Source: Amorphophallus konjac (lineage: Eukaryota > Streptophyta > Magnoliopsida > Alismatales > Araceae). Taken from it: a stretch of DNA of 64,000 bases. Each line of letters opens with the position of its first letter. Position 1 is the first letter of the stretch. A program made the position numbers and the translations under genes. The stretch spans positions 156,632,331 through 156,696,330 of the forward strand of contig CM040118.1 in NCBI GenBank assembly GCA_022559845.1, in the 5' to 3' direction. This document shows positions 32,488 to 44,663 of this stretch, piece by piece. The notes below the pieces were generated by a model. It was given only the letters and a program-made list of their open reading frames with translations. It searched no databases and was not told where the DNA came from.

Positions 32488-33286
32488 ATGTTTATGCATT
32501 TAGAGTCCTCGGTTGCATCTCTTTTGTCCACTAGCATGGCCACCTCTTACCGACCTTACCCATCGGCCCTCTCCATGAGTCCAAACCCCCAAGGGATGCC
32601 TACCACTAACACACATGACCTCTCTGGCCATGTCAACTACCTCATGAAGGCCTTGACCTATGCCAATGAGCAGCTTGATAACCTATCGGGTTGACTCGAC
32701 CAACTAGGAGAAAATGGGCCTGCCCCAAGGGCGGATGATAGTAGGGATCCTCCCCCACCTCCCATCTTTGATGGAACTCATCCTATTGACTATTTAGATT
32801 GGGAAGTCTCAATGGACCATTACTTCACTTGGTATCCCATGTCTGAGGATGAGAACGTTCGATGTGCCAAATCACAACTTACCAAATGAGCTCAAACCTA
32901 TTGGCTACAAAATGTCGGGCTAAGGATAATTAGAAGGGAAGATCCCATCACCACTTGGGGAAACATGAAAGAACAACTTAGGACTAGCTATGTGTCCCCT
33001 TCCTACTCGGATCACCAAAGCGCAAGGAGCACTTCAACACCACCATCCCCACCCGGCCAACCCAAGACTCCAATTCCCCAATTCCCTACAATGCAACCGA
33101 AACCCAATTCCACAACCCACCTTACTCAAGGCCCTTTGGCCCCCACCTCCACCTCCACCCCTCACCTTACCCCTTCTCAAAAAGAAAAAGGTCCTATGGA
33201 GATAGAAGTGAGTGAAATAACCTCGGGTAAGTGCGAGCCGGAATGTTATAGGTGCCAATAATTGGGGCACATCGCCGGACAATGCC
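32488..33286 (+). pseudogene. Element E gag, first part (capsid and zinc knuckle)
   Basis: Capsid-like core at 32755-32995: IFDGTHPIDYLDWEVSMDHYF, YPMSEDENVRCAKSQLTK and ITTWGNMKEQLRTSYVSPSY, as in the retrotrans_gag family. A Pro-rich segment follows, then a CCHC knuckle (CYRCQ, a stop, then LGHIAGQC) at about 33245-33286. In-frame stops are TGA 32692-32694, TGA 32887-32889 and TAA 33259-33261. Element D is inserted exactly inside the last codons of the knuckle; the frame resumes after its 3' LTR. Confidence 0.75.
33282..33286 (+). repeat. Target site duplication of element D, left copy
   Basis: ATGCC directly before the 5' LTR. The same five bases follow the 3' LTR at 39820-39824. This proves a clean insertion into element E. 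Confidence 0.95.
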
Positions 33287-35399
33287 TGATGGGAATTGAC
33301 GCCGAGCATGTACCTTTTCTTTTGCATTTATGTCCTTTTAGTTTGTGTTCATATCCTTGGGAAAGTATATGCGCAATTGTACGGCTTTGTAAGCCAATCC
33401 GTCATTCCCTTTGATTGTGTGGGTTTTTGTGCAATTGTGTAATAGGTCCAGCTAGGGGGCCCTCAGCCCTTTCCCATTGGTCCATGTCATCCTTGTAGGG
33501 CTGGTCAACCATCCTAGGTGGCCATCTAGAAGGGTTGAATGTCAATTGACCACATGGGAGACAAAGGGGGTAAATTTTCCAAGGTAGGCTACCTACCGTT
33601 TCCAACTTGTCCCCTCTTGGTCAAGGGGGCGCCCCTCCCCTTAATATTTTATGATTTTTTTGTGTGTTTATCACACTTAATCCCAGCCTTCCATTCCCCA
33701 TCCCTAGATCCAAGGGTCTACATTTGATTTGATGTGAATCATATAAAAGGTTGTATTTTCATTTGGAAATTAATGAAAAAGTTAGAAAATTTGTTGGAAG
33801 CTTGAAGCTCCTTGCGCCCCTCCCCTCTCACCTCTGGTGTTCATCTCCTCCAACCCACAATTCTAGAGTGGATATCTTCTATCTCCTCCCCCTCAATCTC
33901 TGAGTTCATCTCTGGTGCCGCCGCCGCCGTTCGTGCCGCCTTCGAGCCGCCGCAGAGTCGACTTCGGTGTTCTGTCCATCCTGGGCAGAAGCTTCTTCTC
34001 GGAATTCCTGTTATCAACTCCGACATCCTCTTGATCTGAACTTTTCAAAGGTTGTTCCTATCTTGTATCCCCATCTTCACAAAAAATGTCACGTCCAAAA
34101 TCCTTCTTTTGATATTTTTACATTTCCGGTCTTCAATCTTTCCCAGATCTGTCAGTTGTCTGTCCACTGTAACAGTCCACCTGAGTTTCCTATCTTCGGC
34201 CCCTTTTGTGATTTTTCCTAGGGCTCCCAATTTTACTGGGGGTTCTTTCCATCAACCCATCCACCCATAAGTTTTCTTGATTTTTGATCCGCCTTTCACC
34301 TATTTTATAAAAATCGTTTACAGAGACATCTATAGTGCTGTCTACCAGTTTCCAGATCCGATCACCCTCCAGTGTTAAGTTCTTAACAAATCATAGACAC
34401 CTCCGAACTTGTCAAAAAAACTATTTCCGTCTTCCTTGTTCCATTTCCTACAACTTTTATGAAGCACATAACTTCAGATTATGGCTTCTACCTATCAGTC
34501 AACTCCAGTTCTCAGACAAGTTCCCTGTTGATCTGAGAATTCGGGCACTGTACAACAGAAGCTTTAAAAATTCACCAACAAGAAGTACAGAGCTGGATAT
34601 TTTTCTGTAATCCCATAGGGTTGAAGCCCTTCGAAGTAGCTTTCCAGCGGCGCTGGTTTCGTCGCATTCCGACGTCGGGGCTGGTTGCAGTGAGCAATCT
34701 CGTCGGGTCGCGCGCTGAAAGATAGAACCGGCAGATCCGCGGCCGGTTATTCCGACCGGTGCCGATCGGAGCCGCCCGGCCTCCGGCCGGTGAACCAGCA
34801 TGCCTCCACTCCAGGGAGCGCTCATCCAGGTATCCCCCACTACAGCGGTGCCACCGGGTCCCACACGGCCCCTCCGGACAGCACGTGGGCCCCACCGGCA
34901 TGAGTTCGGGTACTGCCGAAGCTACGCGAGAAGCCGCCCGTCAACCCGAAATCGGTCCTCCCGGACCCCATTGTGTCACCCTTTACCTCCCTGCGTGGAG
35001 TGGGCCATAATTCATTGCTGTAATATTCGTGTATTAACTGTCCCAGGAGTACGAGTTCGACCGGGTCCGTCTTCCCCACGCCGAGAGCGTGGAGGTATCG
35101 TATTCGCTCTTACACTCGGCATTTCACTTATTTCCTTATATGCTTTATATGCCGCTGCTAGAGAGCATGTGTAGGGCCGTTAGCTCGTAATATTTATTTC
35201 ACCGCTGCTGCGAGGGAGAGAGCGTGACCGTCCCGTGACCCGATATGGGCACAAAAGAGAATTGACCACCCTAGCTCTTGCCGGTTTCTCAACCGTGCAC
35301 GTCTGACGCTTCCCTCGTTAAGGGACAATCACGAGCTCACCTAGAGTCTGAGGACTGCATTCCTCATTCGAGTCATGTCCGTGGTCTCGTCCCGCATCA
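33287..35399 (+). repeat. Element D 5' LTR
   Basis: It starts TGATGGGAATTGACGCC and ends CGTCCCGCATCA. TATAAA is at 33742-33747. The R/U5 part has CCGCCGCCG-type GC-rich stretches near 33910-33950 and a GC-rich region at 34620-35000. ORFs inside it recur in the 3' LTR only because the LTRs are copies; none looks like a gene. Confidence 0.9.
33742..33747 (+). promoter_or_regulatory. TATA box of element D LTR
   Basis: TATAAA in an AT-rich context upstream of GGTTGTATTTTC. The copy in the 3' LTR is at 38162-38167. Confidence 0.55.
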
Positions 35400-35402
35400 A
35401 TT

Positions 35403-35414
35403 TGGTATCAGAGC
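35403..35414 (+). other. Primer-binding site of element D (initiator Met tRNA)
   Basis: TGGTATCAGAGC lies three bases after the LTR end. Confidence 0.9.
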
Positions 35415-35620
35415 GAGTTTGAGTCTAAGGTGTCAAAAAAAAAGAGTGTCATTTAAGTCTAAGTGTCTAAGTCGGTCTTAGGAGTTGCATTTGCATACCA
35501 TTAGTCGGTATATCAAAAGGTGTTGTCCGAACGTTAGGCTACACCTATCGGGAAGGCCGCACATTTGCGCGAGTGATCTTCGGATCGGTTAGCTCCACCA
35601 CGTACGGAGTCTTGGTCGTC

Positions 35621-37285
35621 ATGTCTGGTTGTAGTCCATTGTCTAGGGTTGTAGTCCATCGGCATGGCCATCCTCTAGCTTCCCCGTGTCCCATCGATTA
35701 CCAAACACCCGGATCTTATCCATGGTGGTGATACTATCTCAAATGGAAGGACCACCCGAACCACCCCACTAGGCCTGAAACCTGGGACTTCTACGGGTCC
35801 GATGACCCAGGTGACTACCTAGAGTGGGAAGCCATTATGGACAACTACTTTGAGGTGTACAATATGTACGGGCCCATGCAAGTCGATGTTGCCAAAAGGT
35901 GACTTTTTGGTGAAGCCGCCGAAACATGGAGGGACATCAAATATTGGAGGGAGGATAGGAATCTAAGGCCCATCGAGTCATGGTGGGAAATGAAGAAAGC
36001 GCTTAGGAGGATCTACTTTCCCCGCCCACCTACCTCCAACCACGGAGGTCATACCACTCACCAACCCCACCAACTCACCCACAATCAAGTGGGCCACACC
36101 TCTACCCAATCCCACCCCTTCACCGCCGTCCAAGCCCACCAAGGCGACCCCAATCTAGTGGCCCGCCCAGTCACCTCCAACCAGCCTCCCCTTGTCACCC
36201 CCATCCCAACCCACTCAAGTACCTCCAACCGAGTGGAAGCCCCGCTTATAGCCGAGCCTAGGACCACACCTAGGCTGAGGGACAAGGAGCGAGTCCACCC
36301 CAAGGTCCCTACTCCAACCAGCTCCTTTGAGGAATTCGAGAAAATGATTTCGGATTTGTTGGAAAGGATAAGAGCTTCTTCACCCTCGAGAGCTCTAATG
36401 CCACCACCCTCTACGTCCGAACGTGATTCGGAACCATCTCATTTGGAGCCACCAAGGCCCGAGCCACCCGTATTTCTAACGGGTACACTATACATCGCCG
36501 AGCCGCTTTTTAGTTGGCTCAAGGATGGCTTGGTCCCACCTCCCTTTCCATCCATGGACCCCATCCTACCTCTAGTGCCGGTCAACTCATTCCATACCAC
36601 ATTTCGATCTCGTCACCATGTTGATACGTTGGACGATCTTGTCATGGGATTAGATTCACAATGGGAGTTGACACATCTTTTGGCCCGAGGCTTTGACCAA
36701 CCTGCTAGTCTTAGCTTCACCCATCCGGCCCTAGGGTCCATTACCTCCGAGTGCACCGTGGGTTGTGTCACCACGGAGGTTCTTCTACTTCTCCCTCTAC
36801 CGGACGAGCCCAAATTCATACCCTTTTGTCCGAGGGAGGAATCATACTTCTTGCCTACGATCCCCGTCCCACCCGTCACAATTCAAGAAGGTGACTATCC
36901 ACGCCTTCAAAACTTCTACACGTGGGACCGTGACTTGTGGGAACCCACCACAAGGGGTCATACCTTCTTTGATCCCTTTGACCCATTCCCTAGTGGATCC
37001 TTAGACCCTTCATATTCACTTCACTTCTTCGAGGGAGTCTGCTACCACACCCCTTCCCCACGGGCCGGGTCGTCTATGCCCACCAAGCCCGTACCCTTAC
37101 AAGATACACCATCATCTAGGGGAGATACTCTTGGCCCTCCCACATCCACATCCCATATGCATGCATGGCCCACCTTAGGAGGTCTAGGATTTCCGCATGA
37201 TGTCGACCACCGGTTACGTCAGATGCATGCATGGCACACATTCGGGTGTCCTGGTCCGCCGTCACCCATGTACGGGTCGGACTAA
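35621..37285 (+). pseudogene. Element D gag with unfamiliar D/E domain
   Basis: One frame of 555 codons from ATG 35621, broken only by TGA at 35729-35731 and TGA at 35900-35902 (each one C-to-T change from CGA). The capsid-like core is at 35800-36000 (DYLEWEAIMDNYFEVYNMYG, RPIESWWEMKKALRRIYFP). A His/Pro-rich linker has no zinc knuckle. The second domain, at about 36475-36815, has YIAEPLFSWLKDG, NSFHTTFRSRHHVDTLDDLV, HPALGSITSECTVGC and LLLLPLPDEP, clearly related to element E. The tail is Pro/Phe-rich with two MHAW repeats. The second domain has no function I can name. Confidence 0.75.
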
Positions 37286-37706
37286 CATTAGGTGTGTCTA
37301 GGGTCATAGATGAGTCGGTGTGCTTTTTTTTTGTGTGATATGGCTGTCTGCATGTGTCTTGTGTAAGCTCGTTGTCATTCTCTTATGAGTAAGAGGCGAT
37401 TGGACTCACTCGATGAGTATGGGATCGGTTCTACATCTATACCGGGATCAGTCACCTACAGGGACTCAGCGGTGATTCCTAGTGAGTCTTCGAGCTGCTT
37501 CCTTCCCTTTTGAGAGTGCCCCACCCGGAGTGTTCACCTTTAGCCCATAGTAGTTCGCGTATATTGAGTATATATGAGATGAGCAGGTGACGATCACTTG
37601 GAGTGGAGCGTACCCGCGTTACTTGGCAAAGTGACGGATCCACCGGAGTACTCGAGCATCCATACCCCTACTCGACGGGGTCGAGTTCCTCCCACCCGGG
37701 GAGAGT
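37286..37706 (+). other. Element D region between ORF and 3' LTR
   Basis: Non-coding. I see no good polypurine tract directly before the 3' LTR start at 37707; the nearest purine run is GGGGAGAG just upstream (37699-37705). Confidence 0.5.
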
Positions 37707-39819
37707 TGATGGGAATCGACGCCGAGCATGTACCTTTTCTTTTGCATTTATATCCTTTTAGTTTGTGTTCATATCCTTGGGAAAGTATATGCGCAATTGT
37801 ACGGCTTTGTAAGCCAATGCGTCATTCCCTTAGATTATGTGGGTTTTTATGCAATTGTGTAGTAGGTCCATCTAGGGGGCCCTCAACCCTTTCCCATTGG
37901 TCCATGTCATCCATGTGGGGCTGGTCAACCATCCTAGGTGGCTATCTAGAAGGGTTGAATGCCAATTGACCACATGGGAGACAAAGGGGGTAAATTTTCC
38001 AAGGTAGGCTACCTACCCTTTCCAACTTGTCCCCTCTTGGTCAAGGGGGTGCCCCTCCCCTTAATATTTTATGATTTTTTTGTGTGTTTATCACACTTAA
38101 TCCCAGCCTTCCATTCCCCATCCCTAGATCCAAGGGTCTACATTTGATTTGATGTGAATCATATAAAAGGTTGTATTTTCATTTGGAAATTAATGAAAAA
38201 GTTAGAAAATTTGTTGGAAGCTTGAAGCTCCTTGCGCCCCTCCCCTCTCTGCTCTGGTGTTCATCTCCTCCAACCCCCAATTCTATAGTGGATATCTTCA
38301 ATCTCCTGCCCCTCAATCTTTGAGTTCATCTCCGGTGCCGCCGCCGCCGTTCGTGCCGCCTTCGAGCCGCCGCGGAGTCGACTTCGGTGTTCTGTCCATC
38401 CTGGGCAGAAGCTTCTTCTCAGAATTCCTGCTATCAACTCCGACATCCTCTTGATCTGAAATTTTTAGAGGTTGTTCCTATCTTGTATCCCCATCTCCAC
38501 AAAAAATGTCACGTCCAAAATCCTTCTTTTGATATTTTTACATTTTCGGTCTTCAATCTTTCCCAGATCTGTCAGCTGCCTATCCACTGTAACAGTCCAC
38601 CTGAGTTTCCTATCTTCGGCCACTTTTGTGATTTTTCCTAGGGCTCCCAATTTTACTGGGGGTTCTGTCCATCAACCCATCCACCCATAATTTTTCTTGA
38701 TTTTTGATCCGCCCTCCACCTATTTTATAAAAATTGTTTCCAGAGCCATCTACAGTGCTGTCTACCAGTTTTCAGATCCGACCACCCTCCAGTGTTAAAT
38801 TCTTAACAAATCATAGCCACCTCCAAACTTGTCAAAAAAAATATTTCCGTCTTCCTTGTTCCATTTCCTACAAATTTTATGAAGCACACACCTTCAGATT
38901 CTGGCGTCTACCTATTAGTCAACTCCAGTTCTCAGACAAGTTCCTTGTTGATCTTAGAATTCGGGCATTGTACAATAGAAGCTTTCAAAATTCACCCACA
39001 AGAAGTACAGAGCTGGCTATTTTTCTGTAATCCCATAGCGTTGAAGCCCTTCGAAGCAGCTTTCCAACGGCGCTGGTTTCGTCACATTCCGATGTCAGGG
39101 CTGGTCGCAGTGAGCAATCTCGTCGGGTCGCGCGCAGAAAGACAGAACTGGCAGATCCGCGGCCGGTTATTCAGACCGGTGCCGATCGGAGCCGCCCGGC
39201 CTCCGGCCTGTGAACCAGCGTGCCTCCACTCCAGGGAGCGCTCATCCAGGCATCCCCCACTACAGCGGTGCCACGGGTCCCACACGGTCCCTCCGGACAG
39301 CACGTGGGCCCCACCGTCACGAGTTCGGGTGATGCCGAAGCTACGCGAGAAGCCGCCCGTCAACCCGAAATCGGTCCTCCCGGACCCCATTGTGTCGCAA
39401 TTTACCTCCCTGCGTGGAGTGGGCCATAATTCATTGCTGTAATATTCGTGTATTAACTGTCCCGGGAGTACGAGTTCGGCCGTGTCCGTCTTCCCCACGC
39501 CGAGAGCGTGGAGGTATCGTATTCGCTCTTACACTCGGTATTTCGCTTATTTCCTTATATGCTTTATATGCTGCTACTAGAGAGCATGTCTAGGGCCATT
39601 AGCTCGTAATATTTATTTCACCGCTGCTGCGAGGGAGAGAGCGTGACCGTCCCGTGACCCGATCCGGGCACAAAAGAGAATTGACCACCCTAGCTCTTGT
39701 CGGTTTCTCAACCATGCACGTCCGACGCTTCCGTCGTTAAAGGGACAATCACGAGCTCACCTAGAGTCTGAGGACTGCATTCCTCATTCGAGTCGTGTCC
39801 GTGGTCTCGTCCCGCATCA
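37707..39819 (+). repeat. Element D 3' LTR
   Basis: Same length (2113 bp) and ends as the 5' copy, with scattered substitutions (for example two in the first 50 bases). Confidence 0.9.
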
Positions 39820-39824
39820 ATGCC
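39820..39824 (+). repeat. Target site duplication of element D, right copy
   Basis: ATGCC, matching 33282-33286. Confidence 0.95.
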
Positions 39825-40908
39825 CCACGAGGAAGCATCTTCCCATACCCCTAGTGGTTGAAACCTCTCCCACCCCGGCCACCATTACCCCTCCATCGTC
39901 CCCCAACAAGGACATTCCTCCCAATGACAATCTTCCCAAACCCCCTCAACCCACCCATCTTCCACTTCCTACCCCAACCCAACCCCAACCTGGACCTCCA
40001 CTATTTCCCTTACCAATCCCAACCCAAGCCCATCCTTGTTCACCACCTCGGGTGCACCATGCATCGACTATCACCAATTCCCCCGCATTAGACCTACCCA
40101 CCCTATTATCATTAGAAGTTGATACCCACACACCTACCCACACGGAAATGGATGCTAGTCCAAATCCGCAACCCACCATAAAGGAAATCCAAGAATCCTC
40201 ACTTCCACCCACCTCCCCAAGTCCGGATCCTCAAGAGCCACACACCCTCACCGTGAATGAGTCCATACTCCAATGGCTCAAGCAAGGCCCCCCCGTCCCT
40301 AGTTCACCCCCACACCTCTCACCCATGGGACATCAATCCCAAATCGTGGCCCTCCCCTCCTTTCACACCATGATCCAGTCCTACTATGAGGTAGAGGGTT
40401 GGGATGATCTCCTCAAGCGTCTAGAGTGGCAATTAAACTTGACTTGTTTGTTGACTTTAGGGGCGGACCGACCCAAGAGCCTTGACCTCATCCACCCATG
40501 TATCGGGTCTATCACCTCGGTTTGCACTATTGGTAGCTACACTAGCGACCTTCTTTTCCTTCTCCCCATGGTGGAAGAGCCCATCCCGGTCCACTCCCCT
40601 ACCATTGTGATTTCTAGAACCTTGACCAACCAACCCACCCCATGCACCGGCCCAACCATTTCACTAGAAGAGGATGATTCACCACCTTGTGAGGACCTTG
40701 AGAACATGGAGTATCTCTCTCTAGGTAACCCTTATCATGATCCCTTCCTATGGGAGTCTAGTTCCCCATGTGACCCACCCACCTTACTCACCACTCACCT
40801 TACCCTACCCCCACCCACCATGTTGGGCCAAACCCCTCCCTTCCTAGAATCCGGTTACACCATGGGAGCCTTGACCTTAGGCAACATACACCTTGGGATT
40901 TATGAATT
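39825..40908 (+). pseudogene. Element E gag, second part with unfamiliar D/E domain
   Basis: This continues the element E frame after the D insertion; there is no start codon of its own. A Pro/Thr-rich linker leads to a domain at about 40245-40590 with ESILQWLKQG, PSFHTMIQSYYEVEGWDDLL, IHPCIGSITSVCTIGS and LLFLLPMVEEP. Element D has the matching domain at 36475-36815. I do not recognise the family; it lacks protease DTG, RT or integrase signatures. The tail is Pro-rich. The frame is open up to 40908 and is then cut by LTR F (the chance stop is at 40946). Confidence 0.65.
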
Positions 40909-42502
40909 TGATAGGTTCGGTGCAGTGGATTCAGAGGGGGGTGAATGAATCCCACCCTTAAAAAATTTCGCTCAAACAATATAGCGGAATTAAAAACTCA
41001 GATGGCTTAAGCAATTGAGCAAATATGTATAGCGCACCTAAACAATCATCTAGCAGAAGCAAAGGATAGCAAACAACCCACTGCATAGATAATTTTTAGG
41101 TGGTTCGGTCCACAGACCTACGTCCACCCCTCACTCCAAACCGGAGTGAGGCTTCCACTAGGTGCAGCTAGAACCGCAGACTCAGTCTGCAAACAAATGT
41201 TGCCTAACAGCTTGACAAGGGGAATAACCTCCCCTCTTCCTCAAAACCAGAGAGAACCACTAGTGACTACCCATTACTAGCAACCAGAGACCGAGGTCTC
41301 TTTTCCTCCACCCAGGAGGGAACCCACAAGCGACACCAGTCACTTGCAACCGGAGATTAAAATCTGCCTTCTCCTGAACCAACAGGCGGAACCCCGACCA
41401 CTCTACAGAGTATCGAAAAAACAAAAACCAAGGAAGTGTAAATTAAAAAACAAGAGATGAAAAATACAGCAATCAGAAAGCTGTAAAAGATGATAGCACA
41501 AATGTGGCTCTCAACGGAGCTGACTGGCCTGGATTTGATCCACGGTCCAGCAGGAGCAGATCTTCAAGCAACTTCCCTTCTTCTCCTCTAACTCTCTATC
41601 TCTCTCTCTATCTCTCTTCTTCTCTGCTGCACTTCTCTTCTTCTCTCGATCTCTACTCTCAAAGGATCTCTCTCTCTTTCTTCTTCTTCTTCTCTCTTTC
41701 TCTTTTTCTCTTTCTAGATCATGCAGACTCTGTCTCTGCTTCTACTTCGATCACGATCAGTCTTCTACAGATGAAGAAGCTTCATATATATAGCAGATGA
41801 TAGCTAGGGCGTGTGGTCTCCATGATTCCCGCCTAGAGGCCTCAGTCAACGTGGCAGTATTTCAGCACAATGGTTCCACGTGTCACGATCAGGGCCATCT
41901 TCTATTCTTTGGATCACGTGCATCATTAGCTTGAATCAACCTGAAAAAGGAGAAGAATGGATGCATCGAGTTAGTTCAAGCTTTGAACCAAAGGATGATG
42001 TACAGACTTATTTTGAACAATGCACAAATGCATATAGGAGAGTATGTACATTGACGATGAGTGCACAGGCATGCTGTCAAGCAATGTACAGACTTGATGA
42101 GAAAGATGCATGAACAAGCCATAGCGAATGTATAGACTTACTAAGTCAACAAGGCAACCGTGTACAGACTTTAAAATAAAGACTGTACAGACTCTAGTTG
42201 ATGCCATCCGAAGCATGAATAGACTTAGAATGCACGGAAGGGATTGTACAGACTTTGTCTACGTGCATGCTGTGTATGTAAAGATGCTGAACTATAGCAT
42301 GTATAGACTTGCAACCTAGCACTTAAGAACCAATGCGATGAATGTATTGAGTTGCTTAAACTAACGTATGGAACAAGTCTGTATAGACTTGCTTAACTGA
42401 CCCACTGACAACACAGCACATGCATGAACAAGCCACACAAATTGTACATACTTATGTATGCATGAGACAATGTATAGACTTGTGTTCATGCAACACAAAG
42501 GC
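40909..42502 (-). mobile_element. LTR F: Copia-type LTR on the minus strand
   Basis: Read on the minus strand, it has U3 words GTCTRTACA (42500-41990), G-boxes (CACGTG at 41915-41920 and 41877-41882), a TATA box (TATATATA, about 41785-41792), a purine-rich leader, hairpins, the GGTGG/CCACC hairpin (41128-41099) and the C-rich loop hairpin (40952-40927). This is the same order as in LTRs A and B. It ends at about 40909 where element E is cut. No primer site or internal region follows, so it is a solo or partial LTR. Element B abuts its U3 end. Confidence 0.75.
41784..41792 (-). promoter_or_regulatory. TATA box of LTR F
   Basis: TATATATA on the minus strand, with two CACGTG G-boxes 85-135 bases upstream. 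Confidence 0.6.
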
Positions 42503-42729
42503 TGTACATGTTGCATCCCTATGGTTTTGATGATGTCTCACACTATAAATCAATCTTCTATCTCTAGATTAATGTTGTTTCATCATGTGAGTGAGTACAG
42601 TTCATTTGGTTGTCAGATAAGCATGCTATCTTGATTCTATCTACACTGTTTGGTTAATATGAACAGTAGTGGGTCGACTCATCAGCAAGGGTGGGTCGAC
42701 GCATAAGAGTTTTGATAGTTTGGACACAA

Positions 42730-44625
42730 AGTCTATACACCAGCTTGATCCATTTAGTCTGTACATTGACATATCCTCTTCAAGTATGTACATCGGGCAC
42801 CTTCTAACTGAAGTCTACACATTAATCCTGATACTCTAAGTCTGTACACTGCCCGACCAGTCAAGTCTACACATTGCCAAAGTCAGTTCAGCTCAACCCT
42901 ATACATCCTTCCAAGCTTCACGTCTATACACTGGCTGCTGCATTCTCTTGATGTCTAAACACCCGATAGTGTAAGTCTATACATCGCCCAGTGTCATGGT
43001 TGCATAGTCTGTACATCGCCTGCTTTACACAATCAAAGTCCACACATTGCTTGTCAACAGGCTCGCACACACTAAAGTACATACATTGCACAAAGTCTGA
43101 ACATTGCTTCAGAGATAGCTTCAGCAAAGTCTATACATAGACTGGTAGCCTTCATGCTAACTATATACGTTCCTTGAATCCAAGTCTGTACAGCGTCAAA
43201 TGTCTAGAATTCTTGGAGTCTGTACATCGGACTGCTTCATTTGAAGTCTATACATTGGCTCGTTCACTTCTGCAAAGCATGTACATTAGACTGTGGCAAA
43301 GTCTATACATTCGGTTCCTTAGGCAAAGTCTATACATTGCTTAGTCTGCACATTGCCTCAGCCCAAGCGTTCAAAGCCAAGTCTATACAACGCCAAGTCT
43401 GTACAGTCCTCATCTGTTCCTACGCTTGGCCAAGTCCATACATTCAACTTTTCCCTACACTTTCCTGGCCAAGTCTGTACACCACTAAGTGTGTACATTG
43501 CATGCTGCTCAAACGTTCAATACCTTCAAAGTCTGTACAGCATCCGTCTCAGCCAGCGTCTCATGCTGCGTCTTAGGCAAGTCTGTACATCACCCTCATT
43601 CGTTCAAGTCTATACATTGAACTGCTCTTCAAAGTCTGTACAGCGTCCGTCTCAGCCAGCGTCTCATGCTGCGTCTTAGGCAAGTCTGTACATCGGCCTC
43701 ATTCGTTCAAGTCTATACATTGAACTGCTCTTCAAAGTCTGTACAGCATTCGTCTCAGCCAGCGTCTCATGCTGTGTCTTAGGCAAGTCTGTACATCGGC
43801 CTCATTCGTTTAAGTCTATACATTGAACTGCGTCTTAGGAAAGTCTGTACAGAGGCTTCGATTTACCAAGTCTGTACATCATCTTCATTCGCTCAAGTCC
43901 ACACATCCACAGTGGTTCATCAAGTCTATACATTCACTTGAGCTTCACCAAGTCTGTACAACGCTGAAGTCTTCACAAGTCTGTACAGTGCTTGAGCTTC
44001 ATCTAGTCTGTACATCGCTTCAAGCGATTCAAGTCTATACAGACTGCCTTCACATCCAGAGTCTGTACATCGTTTCAACAGCCGATCGTCTCATACAGAT
44101 CTTTCCAAGTCTGTACAGCTGAGTGTCTAATGCATCGTCTCACCCAAGCATAGTCTTTACACTGGCTAAAGCTGTCGAAGTCTATACATCTCCGTTGAGC
44201 ATCAAGTCTTCACACTGCTCACAGTCTTATTAAGAGTCTCACACAGGTTCCAAGTCTGTACACTGTTTAGGCTTTGTGAAGTCTATACAGTGGCTGAAGC
44301 TTTGTTAAGTTTACACATTGGTAAGGCTCGTTTGCATTGATTCATCACATGTCTATACACTGCCTTCATATGCATTGTTCATAAGTCTATACACTGCCTT
44401 CATATGCATTGTTCATAAGTCTATACACTGCCATTCGTTTGCATTGTTCACATGTCTATACACTGGCATTCATGCGCACTGTTCATATGTCTATACACTG
44501 CCTTCACATGCGTTTTATTCAGTAAGTCTGTACACTCTCTCACGATATACACACTTAATCAGTTGATGGTTCTGAAGTATATACATTCATGTTAATAGCC
44601 TGAACTAACTAAGTCTATACATTCC
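42730..44625 (+). repeat. Dispersed array of about 60 AAGTCTRTACA words
   Basis: The core GTCTRTACA, usually as AAGTCTATACATTG or AAGTCTGTACATCG, recurs roughly every 20-45 bases, always on this strand, with unrelated spacer between copies. I counted about 60 including one-base variants. A roughly 120-bp local duplication containing three words is visible at 43540-43820. Smaller sets of the same word occur in LTRs A and F. Confidence 0.9.
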
Positions 44626-44663
44626 ATCTGTCTATCTACAGGCGATTCAGGCTGATGATTGGG

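Larger units (their letters stand above)
33287..39819 (+). mobile_element. Element D: gag-only LTR element inserted in element E
   Basis: Complete, 6533 bp. It has two LTRs of 2113 bp each, TGATG...CATCA ends, a 5-bp target duplication ATGCC, an initiator-Met primer site and one ORF (35621-37285) without any pol domain. It has a retrotrans_gag-like core and the same unfamiliar domain as its host element E. It cannot move alone. LTR copies differ by a few percent by eye. Confidence 0.9.
30079..40908 (+). mobile_element. Element E: gag-only LTR element, split by element D
   Basis: A 5' LTR (30079-32435), a primer site for initiator Met tRNA, and a gag ORF (32488-33286) that continues after element D at 39825-40908. 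No protease, RT or integrase is present in the visible part. At 40909 the ORF runs into LTR F, so the 3' half and 3' LTR are missing here. The LTR ends in CATCA, as in element D, and the downstream domain is related to that of D. Confidence 0.7.

Noticed and set aside
38879..39442. 187-codon ORF within the element D 3' LTR
   Set aside because: It lies wholly inside the LTR; the 5' LTR copy breaks the frame and no domain is recognisable.
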